DNA from: SAR202 cluster bacterium
Lineage (GTDB): Bacteria; Chloroflexota; Dehalococcoidia; SAR202; GCA-002694895
Assembly (NCBI GenBank): GCA_009391605.1
Contig: VFGQ01000018.1
Span: forward strand, 1-13,776
Direction of reading: 5' to 3'
DNA: 13,776 nt
Position 1 is the stretch's first letter. Every line of letters begins with the position of its first letter. Positions 6,925 to 13,451 of the stretch are shown here, piece after piece. Position numbers and translations under genes: made by a program. Under the pieces are notes generated by a model. That model searched no databases. It was not told where the DNA came from and saw nothing but the letters and a program-made list of their open reading frames with translations.

Positions 6925-8379
6925 TTAATTTTTAAATGAATAATAATTTACGCCAGTTTTCTTTTTTCTCGAAACACCTTCTTTTATTGCTGCTGCTGCT
7001 ATGTTTTCTGATACACTTTTGACTACATTTTTATCAAATACACTTGGGATAATAAAATCTGAACTTAATAATCTCCTGGGAATAACTGATGCTATTGCTT
7101 TTGCAGCTGAAATTTTCATTTTATCAGTTATAGTTTTTGCTCTTACTTCAAGGATGCCTTTAAAAATTCCTGGAAATGCTAGAGAATTATTTACCTGATT
7201 AGGATAATCAGATCTTCCGGTAGCCATGATTTTTACATTTGCTGGTATTAATTCTGGCATGATTTCAGGAATTGGATTGGCTAGGGCAAATACTATGCTT
7301 TGGGGTCTCATTTTTTTTAACATTTCATTGGATACAATATTAGGTCCTGCAAGGCCTATAAAACAATCTGCATTTTTTAGTGCTTTCTTCAGATCTCCTG
7401 TGATATTTTCAGGATTAGTCTTTTCAGCGAAATTCTTTTTGTATATATTATCATTATAATTTCTATTTCTTGAAACTATTCCTTGCCTGTCTATCCCAAT
7501 TATGTTTTTTACTCCATAGTCCATTAATATATTTGAACAGGCTATACCTGCTGCACCAACTCCTGCTATTACAATTTTTAAGTCTTTAGGTTTTTTGTTT
7601 ACTATTTTTAATGAATTTATTAATGCAGCTAAAACAACAATAGCAGTACCATGCTGATCATCATGAAATACAGGTATATCAATTTCTTGTTTTAATCTTT
7701 GTTCAATATAAAAACATCTTGGAGCACTGATATCTTCCAAGTTGATCCCGCCAAAACCTGGGGAAATGGCTTTTACAATATCAATTATTTCATCTTGATC
7801 TTGAGTGTTTAAACATATAGGCCAGGCATCTACATTAGCAAAGTTTTTAAGAATCATTGCTTTACCTTCCATAACAGGCAAAGCTGCTTCTGGGCCTATA
7901 TTACCTAATCCTAATACTGCACTACCATCAGTTACTACTGCTATAGTGTGACTTTTAGTTGTTAGCGCCCATGCTGCTTCAGGTGTTTGATGAATGTGAG
8001 ATGATATTCTTCCTACTCCGGGTGTATAAGCTTTTGACATATCATCTCTTGTAGAGATATCAAAAGTACTATTTACTTCAATTTTACCTCCAAGATGTAG
8101 TAAAAATGTTTGATCAGAAACATTTTGTATATTTACTTTATTCAGAGTATTAAGTTTTTTAATTATTTTTTCAGCATGATCATTGCCCTTAGTATTTATT
8201 GTGAGATCTCGTACAATAAATTCACCTTCAATAGATACAACATCAATAGCTGACATATCACCGCCATTATTGCTTATAGTATTAATAATTTTTGCAAGCA
8301 TTCCAGTTGTGTTTGGATATTTTGCTCTTATAGTAATACTATTTGCTACTCCAGGTTTTATGTTTTTACTAGTGCTCAT
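6925..8379 (-). CDS. NAD(P)-dependent malic enzyme with N-terminal ACT domain
   Basis: A 484-residue malic enzyme (oxidative decarboxylation of L-malate to pyruvate and CO2). Residues about 14-88 form an ACT-like regulatory domain (SITIRAKYPN...GMLAKII...GGDMSAIDVV), which in other proteins binds amino acids. The catalytic part has Tyr118 in AYTPGVG, Lys173 in MEGKAMILK, the metal-binding pair Glu215-Asp216 in INLEDISAP and VFHDDQHGTAIV (237-248). The Rossmann loop is AGVGAAGIA (272-280), with an Asp in GIDRQG after strand 2, which suggests NAD preference. The fusion is typical of ACT-containing bacterial malic enzymes. No Shine-Dalgarno sequence is seen before the ATG at 8379, which follows the cupin stop by 20 bases, so it probably depends on the polycistronic message. 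It links 2-oxoacid products of the cluster to central metabolism (inference). Confidence 0.95.
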   Translation of the reverse strand: MSTSKNIKPGVANSITIRAKYPNTTGMLAKIINTISNNGGDMSAIDVVSIEGEFIVRDLTINTKGNDHAEKIIKKLNTLNKVNIQNVSDQTFLLHLGGKIEVNSTFDISTRDDMSKAYTPGVGRISSHIHQTPEAAWALTTKSHTIAVVTDGSAVLGLGNIGPEAALPVMEGKAMILKNFANVDAWPICLNTQDQDEIIDIVKAISPGFGGINLEDISAPRCFYIEQRLKQEIDIPVFHDDQHGTAIVVLAALINSLKIVNKKPKDLKIVIAGVGAAGIACSNILMDYGVKNIIGIDRQGIVSRNRNYNDNIYKKNFAEKTNPENITGDLKKALKNADCFIGLAGPNIVSNEMLKKMRPQSIVFALANPIPEIMPELIPANVKIMATGRSDYPNQVNNSLAFPGIFKGILEVRAKTITDKMKISAAKAIASVIPRRLLSSDFIIPSVFDKNVVKSVSENIAAAAIKEGVSRKKKTGVNYYSFKN

Positions 8380-8399
8380 AAGTTTAATTTTAGAAATAT

Positions 8400-9179
8400 T
8401 TATAAAATATTATGCTCTATATTATTTCTGGCTATAATCAAAGACAAAGAATTATTAGAATCAATATTTGATAATTTATGGTTAAATTTTTCTGGTATAT
8501 ATATAAAATCTTCTTTAGAAATACTAACATGAGAGTCTAATTTATTGTTTGAAATAAACAAACCTTTTCCTGAATTAATAAAAATTGCAGTTTCAGAATC
8601 AGAATGTTTGTGTGGAATTGTACTAGTTCCTGGTGATAGTTCGATTTTAGACATATAAATTGCTTTTGAATTACTAGTATTTTTTGAAACACCTATATTT
8701 ATTTTTTGAGTATCAGAAAATTTATTTTCTGTGTATTGAGAATGTATCACAGTACATTCATTATTTTGTTTGAAATTTTTTGAAAGTTCATTTTCATTTT
8801 TTATTTCTTGAACAATTTCAGTTGGTTGATTTCTTGCAACTAATAATAATAATGGGTTTTTATTACTTATATTTATTGGTTTGTGAGGAGCATCGGGTGG
8901 GACATATATATAATCCCCTTCTTTTATTTTGTTATGTTTATCTAATTTTTTACCTGTGACAAATATACCTTCACCCTCAAGAACATATATTGCACTTTCA
9001 CAATTTAAGTGTAAGTGCGGTGAAGATGATTTACTTGGTGGTATTTCTGCTATGGCTAAATGTATGTTTGTGGAATTAGTCGTTTCTTTTGCTACACCAG
9101 CTATTCTAGTCATATCACCTGATGATATTTCAGTATATCTTTCATATGGCCTGATAATTGTAGTCACTTGTTTGTTCAT
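8400..9179 (-). CDS. Double-cupin protein of unknown substrate
   Basis: A 259-residue soluble protein built from two cupin beta-barrels joined by a charged linker (about 120-160). Domain 1 has the metal-binding set His55, His57, Glu61 (PHLHLNCES) and His99 (PDAPHKP). Domain 2 repeats it with His190, His192, Glu196 (PHKHSDSET) and His234 (KFNHKL). The two halves are clearly related beyond the ligands (KLDKH...DYIYVP against KLDSH...DFIYIP), so the gene arose by internal duplication and both sites look able to bind metal. Cupins range from dioxygenases and isomerases to sugar- or ligand-binding regulators, so the reaction cannot be named. The ATG follows a GGAG (reverse complement of 9188-9191) with 8-base spacing. 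It lies between the MFS transporter and malic enzyme, with 62- and 20-base gaps. Confidence 0.85.
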   Translation of the reverse strand: MNKQVTTIIRPYERYTEISSGDMTRIAGVAKETTNSTNIHLAIAEIPPSKSSSPHLHLNCESAIYVLEGEGIFVTGKKLDKHNKIKEGDYIYVPPDAPHKPINISNKNPLLLLVARNQPTEIVQEIKNENELSKNFKQNNECTVIHSQYTENKFSDTQKINIGVSKNTSNSKAIYMSKIELSPGTSTIPHKHSDSETAIFINSGKGLFISNNKLDSHVSISKEDFIYIPEKFNHKLSNIDSNNSLSLIIARNNIEHNIL

Positions 9180-9241
9180 TTATATTGCTCCAAAATTATA
9201 TTATCAAAATACAAAATTATTTTGTGTAAAAATTGAGAATG
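9180..9241 (-). promoter_or_regulatory. 62-base spacer upstream of the cupin gene with a small palindrome
   Basis: This is the widest gap inside the minus-strand cluster, so an internal promoter is possible. It contains an odd palindrome ACAAAAT-T-ATTTTGT at 9211-9225. On the minus strand TTTACA and GATAAT elements flank this palindrome with about 19 bases between them, which is only marginal as a promoter. Nothing else stands out. Confidence 0.25.
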
Positions 9242-10642
9242 TTATATATCTTTTTCATCTTTTAAACTGATTGTTAGAATAAAAGTAATTATTGATAAAA
9301 GTGTAGGTAGAATGAATGCTTTACTGATAGAAGAGATATAACTTAAGGTATCAGGGTTTATACTATCTAATTCATTGCTTGATATGGATAGAAATACTAG
9401 TACTAAAGCTGTTGAAATTGATATTCCAATTATATTTCCTGAAGTTCTTGTAAGGGTCAAAAAAGCATTTACACTACCATAATTATTTTCTTTCACAGAA
9501 GTGAATATATAACTTGTGTTTACAGTACCAAAAATCCCCATTCCAAGACCCTGGAAAGCATATGCTACCATCACAAATTCTTTATTTAAAATTGTTGCAA
9601 AAAGATATAATGAAACCGATATACTTAAACACAGTGCTCCAGCGATTCTTGGAAAATAACTACCTATTTTATCTGATACTTTTCCGGCAAAAGGTCCTGA
9701 TATTGCCATCATTATAGGGCCTGGTAATATGTATATACCTGTTTTTGAGGATGATAACCCGTAGCCATTTATCAGTAAAAAAGGTGAAAGATAGTATATA
9801 GGTGAATTAGCTATAAATGATAAAAATCTTACAATACTGCCCATAGAGAAGCTTTTGTGATTAAATAATTTCAGATCAATTAATGGATTTGATAATTTAT
9901 TATGTTTTTCCCATAGAATAAATAGAAATAGAAATATTGCTGTTATTGGAATTCCAGTTATTAACCAAATGGCATTCCAATTAGAGGTTGTATACATAGA
10001 TATGCTTATAATTAAAGAAGAAAGTGATATTGTAGATAGTATTGTTCCTTGCCAATCAAATTCATAGTTTAGAGGTTTTGTGTTTTTTGGATTATTTAGT
10101 TTTATAAATATACTGAATATAAAGCCTAGAATAGTAATGATTGATACAAAGTTAAATATACCTCTCCATCCAAAATTGTCTATTATATAACCTCCGATGA
10201 CAGGACTTGCTATAGACCCAATCCCGATTATAGACATAAAAATTCCTAAAGATGTTCCTTTATCTTGTTTTTGGAATAACTGTATTATCATAACCATTAC
10301 ATTGGATTGGATTGCTGCAGAACCTATCCCCTGTAATGATTTGAATAATATAAGCGTGATTAGTATTTCGGATCTACCTGCTAAAGTTACAAATATTCCA
10401 AAAATAATCAAACCAATAAGGTATATTTTTTTACTACTATAAATATCAGCTAATTTACCCATAGGTAATAAAAATGAACTTGTTGCCAAAACAAATGATA
10501 TTGGTATCCATTGGATTAAAGACAAATCAATATCCAAATCATTGCTTATAGTAGGTAATGCTAAATTTAACATAGTATTATCTACGAGTTCAGCAAATTG
10601 CCCCGAGGCTATTCCTATAAATGAAAGTATCAGTTCTAACAT
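9242..10642 (-). CDS. MFS transporter, DHA2 (EmrB/QacA-like, 14-TM) family
   Basis: A 466-residue polytopic inner-membrane protein with about 14 hydrophobic helices, as in the drug:H+ antiporter-2 group of the major facilitator superfamily. Visible signatures are the TM1 motif LVDNTMLNLALP (19-30), motif A MGKLADIYSSKK (61-72) after TM2, an Arg/Gln helix in FKSLQGIGSAA (100-110) and the antiporter motif C region GIGSIASPVIGGYIIDNFGWRG (140-161). DHA2 proteins usually export hydrophobic or toxic compounds by proton exchange, though some members import, so direction and substrate are open. No Shine-Dalgarno sequence is found before the ATG at 10642, which lies 9 bases after the peptidase stop, so coupled expression is likely. 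Its place between peptidase and cupin genes suggests it moves a substrate or product of the cluster. Confidence 0.92.
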   Translation of the reverse strand: MLELILSFIGIASGQFAELVDNTMLNLALPTISNDLDIDLSLIQWIPISFVLATSSFLLPMGKLADIYSSKKIYLIGLIIFGIFVTLAGRSEILITLILFKSLQGIGSAAIQSNVMVMIIQLFQKQDKGTSLGIFMSIIGIGSIASPVIGGYIIDNFGWRGIFNFVSIITILGFIFSIFIKLNNPKNTKPLNYEFDWQGTILSTISLSSLIISISMYTTSNWNAIWLITGIPITAIFLFLFILWEKHNKLSNPLIDLKLFNHKSFSMGSIVRFLSFIANSPIYYLSPFLLINGYGLSSSKTGIYILPGPIMMAISGPFAGKVSDKIGSYFPRIAGALCLSISVSLYLFATILNKEFVMVAYAFQGLGMGIFGTVNTSYIFTSVKENNYGSVNAFLTLTRTSGNIIGISISTALVLVFLSISSNELDSINPDTLSYISSISKAFILPTLLSIITFILTISLKDEKDI

Positions 10643-10651
10643 AGGCTGAAA

Positions 10652-11410
10652 TTAGCTGATTAATTCAGGTTCAATAATAGTTTCTTTGACAACATTATTT
10701 TCTAATGAAACTTTATATCCTTTTGAACCGATTTTAGGGGTGATAAGTTTGATTAATTTATTATTTATATAATGAGCTCCAACATAGTCATCTAGAGCTA
10801 TTCCATCAGATAGTATTTTATTTTTGATTAAATTTTCGTATGTGGGTCTACGATCTTCTTCGCCATTATAGTGTGGGCAAGCACTCCCTTTTAAAAACCC
10901 CAATCCTGTATTTAATTCTTTTAACATCGTTCTATTATTAACCCCTAAACCGGGACTGACTAATGATGATGAGGGACCAAAAGAATCAGTTACACTGCAT
11001 TCATACCAACAGATCATTCCCGCACTTGCTCCAGTTAATACAATTCCATTTTGCCAAGCTTTTTTTAATATTTTATCAATTCCGTGAATTTCCCATATTG
11101 ATAACATATTCGCAGTATTTCCACCTGATACTTCTATAATATCTTGATTTAATAAATAATCTTCCAAGTCTCTTTGGTCTCTGCTAAATAAAGGTAAATG
11201 ACTAGCAATTGCTCTTTCAGAAGGGAACACTCTGTAAAATCTTTCTATTGCAAAAGCAGAGTCTCCAACTGCTGTTGGAATAAAAGCTATTTTAGGTTTT
11301 TTCTTACTAGATGCTTTAATTTTATAATTATCAATTGCAAGATTGAATTTGTCTAATCCAACACCCCCTCCGCCAAGTGCAATTATTTGAGATGATTTTT
11401 TAGCAGTCAT
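10652..11410 (-). CDS. Peptidase family S51 (PepE/cyanophycinase-like) protein
   Basis: A 252-residue class I glutamine-amidotransferase-like serine peptidase of family S51, which contains aspartyl dipeptidase PepE and cyanophycinase; both act on Asp-containing peptides. The N-terminus has IIALGGGG (9-16) and KIAFIPTA (40-47). SGGNTANML (95-103) is the usual substrate loop. The nucleophile is Ser129 in TGASAGMICW. His180 in CPHYNGEEDRR is the expected catalytic His, and ALDDYVGA (205-212) carries acidic residues found near the family's active site. No signal peptide is seen, so it should be cytoplasmic, more like peptidase E than exported cyanophycinases; the exact specificity is uncertain. 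It has a strong AGGAG (reverse complement of 11416-11420) 5 bases before ATG and follows the zinc-ribbon gene by 12 bases. Confidence 0.88.
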   Translation of the reverse strand: MTAKKSSQIIALGGGGVGLDKFNLAIDNYKIKASSKKKPKIAFIPTAVGDSAFAIERFYRVFPSERAIASHLPLFSRDQRDLEDYLLNQDIIEVSGGNTANMLSIWEIHGIDKILKKAWQNGIVLTGASAGMICWYECSVTDSFGPSSSLVSPGLGVNNRTMLKELNTGLGFLKGSACPHYNGEEDRRPTYENLIKNKILSDGIALDDYVGAHYINNKLIKLITPKIGSKGYKVSLENNVVKETIIEPELIS

Positions 11411-11422
11411 TAGTTCTCCTTA

Positions 11423-11614
11423 TTATCTTTTTGGCTCTCTTGTCCAAAAATTACAATTTTGATTTTCACATTTTAACCATTTAAATAATTCGGGATTGTT
11501 AAATTCTGAATTAGAAATATTTTTTATAACCTTATAATCTACTTCTAGCAATAATTTATTACTTTTTGTATCGCATACAGGACACATATTTGATTGATCA
11601 GAAATATTATTCAT
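11423..11614 (-). CDS. Small four-cysteine zinc-ribbon-like protein (63 aa)
   Basis: A 63-residue soluble protein with two cysteine pairs, CPVC (Cys11, Cys14) and CENQNC (Cys49, Cys54), about 34 residues apart, which should form a zinc ribbon. Between them is a charged, strand-rich stretch (LLLEVDYKVI) and a WLKC lead-in to the second knuckle; the end (FWTREPKR) is basic. I chose the ATG at 11614, which overlaps the ThDP enzyme stop by 8 bases in a coupling arrangement. A TTG at 11629 would add five residues. I do not recognise a named family. The intact cysteine pattern, tight coupling to its neighbours and lack of a competing frame argue that it is real. It could be an accessory subunit of the ThDP enzyme, but this is inference from position only. 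Confidence 0.65.
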   Translation of the reverse strand: MNNISDQSNMCPVCDTKSNKLLLEVDYKVIKNISNSEFNNPELFKWLKCENQNCNFWTREPKR

Positions 11615-13241
11615 ATTTGGAAAAATCAAAATTTTCTTTAGTGATAAATTCTACAAGTGCTGGCTTTCCTGATTTGGTAATATTGATTGCTTCTTTTAGC
11701 GAACTTACAATTTCTTCAGGCTTTTTAACTCTTATACCCCATCCACCTAATGCTTCAGCAACTTCTTTATAATTTCCACCCTGTGAATGCGATTTGTATT
11801 TTTCTATTGCAGTTGGCATTGTAGGTCTTTCTATAGCCATTGCACCGTTATTTAATACAATTGTAAGTATCCCTATGTTATTTCTTACTGCAGTTTCAAT
11901 ATCCATCCCAACCATACCTATAGCAGCATCACCCATAATGTTTATACATAATTTTTTAGGGTTTGCTAGTTTTGCCCCCATGATTACTCCTAATCCATAT
12001 CCTAGTTGAGTAGTTTTACCCCATCCAATGTAAGATTTTGGGACAGTACATTCCCAAAAAGGGATTATTTGGTCCCTTGGACTACCAGCATCATGAGTCA
12101 TGATTGTATTATTTAGATCTACTGTGTGCATCAAATCATTTACAACTCTGTATGGGTTAAGAGGAGTTTCATCAGAGTGTAACTTGCTTTGCCATTCCCC
12201 AAGCCATTCGTCTTTTATGTCTTTTATTTCTTGTCTTATATTTTTGCTGTTATACTTATCAAAATTAGTTACTTTGTTATTTATGCAAGAAATTAAATCT
12301 TGTAAAACAAGTTTGGAGTCTCCTATTAGGCCATAATGAGCGTTATAATCTTTGTTAATATCGAACGGGTCATTAGTAGAATGTATTATTGTTTTACCTT
12401 CCGGGATATCTCTTCCGTATGGTGTTCTTGTTAAACTTGTTCCTATAGCTATCACAACATCAGATTTGTTAAGGAAATGATGAATCATTTTTGTTGTTGA
12501 GACAGCTGATGCTCCTAGAGATAGGGCATGGTTTTCAGGAAAAGAACTTTTTCCTGGCATAGTAGTCATTACTGGTATATTGAGAAGTTCAGCAAATTTT
12601 AATAACTCTTCTTCTGCATCTGAATACATAATTCCCTGACCTGTATACAAAATTGGATTTTTAGCATTAATGATTATATCAGCTATTTTATTAGTTTCTG
12701 ATTGATCAGGTCTGACTAAATTTCTTTTAACAGGATCATAATTTAATTCATTTAAATTTTGATCCCATATTTCAGCAGGTATTTCTATTAATACAGGTCC
12801 TGGCTTTCCTGTTTTTAATGCATAAAATGCTCTTTTTAATATTTGTGGAAGACGATTTATATCATTTACCTGTGCCAACCATTTAGTTACATTGGAATAA
12901 TTATTTGTAGAAACAAAATTTGGAGAAATGAAAGATTTATTTAAACTTTCTCCCCCTGGTATTATAAGTACGGGTACATTATCTGCGAAAGATTGAGCAG
13001 CTCCTGGAAAAGAATTTTCAGCCCCTGGCCCTCCTTGCATAGCAAATACTCCAATTTGGTTTCCTCCTGTAGATCTGCTTATTCCATCAGCAATTGCAAC
13101 CCCTATTCTTTCTTGTCTGCACATTATAGGTTTTATATTAATTTTTGCACAAGATTCAATTAATGAGGTTGAGGGGAAACAACTTAAAAATTGTATATTT
13201 TCTTTTTTTAATATTTCTGCTAATAATTCTGATCCATTCAT
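11607..13241 (-). CDS. Thiamin-diphosphate-dependent enzyme, acetolactate synthase-like
   Basis: A 544-residue enzyme of the acetolactate synthase/pyruvate oxidase/benzoylformate decarboxylase superfamily, which cleaves or joins 2-oxoacids through ThDP. The N-terminal PYR domain (about 1-165) has the catalytic Glu44 in CRQERIGVAIADG and the GGPGAENSFPG loop (70-80). The central domain spans about 185-325 (ILYTGQG, VVIAIGTSLT). The C-terminal PP domain (about 360-540) carries the ThDP/Mg2+ motif GDAA (437-440) followed 27 residues later by NN (464-465); this is GDA in place of the common GDG, a tolerated variant. True acetolactate synthase is usually paired with a regulatory subunit and sits with ilvC; neither is seen here, so another 2-oxoacid is more likely. 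It is the first gene of the minus-strand cluster. Its only ribosome-binding candidate is a weak GGAT 6 bases before the ATG. Confidence 0.9.
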   Translation of the reverse strand: MNGSELLAEILKKENIQFLSCFPSTSLIESCAKINIKPIMCRQERIGVAIADGISRSTGGNQIGVFAMQGGPGAENSFPGAAQSFADNVPVLIIPGGESLNKSFISPNFVSTNNYSNVTKWLAQVNDINRLPQILKRAFYALKTGKPGPVLIEIPAEIWDQNLNELNYDPVKRNLVRPDQSETNKIADIIINAKNPILYTGQGIMYSDAEEELLKFAELLNIPVMTTMPGKSSFPENHALSLGASAVSTTKMIHHFLNKSDVVIAIGTSLTRTPYGRDIPEGKTIIHSTNDPFDINKDYNAHYGLIGDSKLVLQDLISCINNKVTNFDKYNSKNIRQEIKDIKDEWLGEWQSKLHSDETPLNPYRVVNDLMHTVDLNNTIMTHDAGSPRDQIIPFWECTVPKSYIGWGKTTQLGYGLGVIMGAKLANPKKLCINIMGDAAIGMVGMDIETAVRNNIGILTIVLNNGAMAIERPTMPTAIEKYKSHSQGGNYKEVAEALGGWGIRVKKPEEIVSSLKEAINITKSGKPALVEFITKENFDFSKYE

Positions 13242-13347
13242 TTGTTTATCCGATATTGAAATGATATAAGTTAAAGTAACAGAACTTTTTTAATAAATCA
13301 ATTTTAAGGTTGTGTTTTATACCAATTTATAGCATGATTGGTATATA
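13242..13347. promoter_or_regulatory. Divergent promoter region between the ThDP enzyme and the riboswitch-symporter
   Basis: This region should drive the ThDP enzyme leftward and the symporter rightward. A plus-strand promoter must start at or before about 13347 for the whole aptamer to be made. The best candidate I can see is TTGTGT (13310-13315) with CATGAT (13333-13338), 17 bases apart, which is a weak match. No clear leftward promoter was recognised. A perfect 9-base inverted repeat is listed separately. Confidence 0.35.
13318..13345. repeat. Perfect 9-base inverted repeat, possible operator
   Basis: TATACCAAT (13318-13326) and ATTGGTATA (13337-13345) are exact reverse complements separated by 10 bases. 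The repeat lies just before the TPP aptamer and over the expected core promoter of the symporter, so it could be the operator of a dimeric regulator or a hairpin. Confidence 0.6.
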
Positions 13348-13429
13348 TAATGGGGAGCAATTGCTGAGAGGATGCTAGTTCATCGACCCTGAAGCTGATC
13401 TGGATAATGCCAGCGTAGATTCTCCATTA
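13348..13429 (+). ncRNA. TPP riboswitch (THI element) aptamer
   Basis: Sequence signatures of the thiamin pyrophosphate aptamer are present in order: GGGGAGC (13352-13358), a short AGC/GCT stem, CTGAGA (13364-13369), a GATG/CATC side stem (13371-13374 with 13381-13384), ACCCTGAAGCTGAT and CTGGATAATGCCAG (13400-13413), followed by CGTAGA. Closing helix P1 pairs 13348-13356 with 13421-13429 over nine base pairs including one G-U. The element normally turns off thiamin biosynthesis and transport genes when TPP is plentiful. It ends 22 bases before the ATG of the symporter, so control is most likely at translation; no hairpin followed by a T-run is present between aptamer and gene. The 3' strand of P1 can also pair with the ribosome binding site (see findings). 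Confidence 0.93.
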
Positions 13430-13442
13430 ATTAAAAAAAAAT

Positions 13443-13448
13443 GGAGGG
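13443..13448 (+). promoter_or_regulatory. Ribosome binding site of the symporter, able to pair with riboswitch P1
   Basis: GGAGGG lies 3 bases before the ATG at 13452. Bases 13440-13446 (AATGGAG) are complementary to 13422-13428 (CTCCATT), the 3' strand of P1, which gives a 7-base-pair hairpin with an 11-base A-rich loop that would cover the site. Confidence 0.7.
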
Positions 13449-13451
13449 ATT

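Noticed and set aside
8929..9270. 113-residue open frame on the plus strand opposite the cupin gene
   Set aside because: It is antisense to the conserved first cupin domain, whose metal motifs are intact, and has no family resemblance of its own.
11615..11629. TTG start extending the zinc-ribbon protein by five residues
   Set aside because: No clear ribosome site precedes it, and the ATG at 11614 gives a tighter coupling overlap with the ThDP enzyme stop.
11607..13241. Naming the ThDP enzyme as ilvB (acetolactate synthase large subunit)
   Set aside because: No regulatory subunit or other branched-chain biosynthesis gene is next to it, and this superfamily contains many enzymes for other 2-oxoacids.
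13346..13351. Perfect TATAAT hexamer before the TPP aptamer
   Set aside because: Transcription from it would start near 13358, inside the aptamer and after the 5' strand of P1, so it could not produce a working riboswitch. It is more likely chance in AT-rich sequence.
13422..13446. Possible rho-independent terminator beside the long A-run after the riboswitch
   Set aside because: The A-run lies in the loop of the hairpin, not after its stem, and on the minus strand the T-run is likewise in the loop, so neither strand shows a terminator layout.
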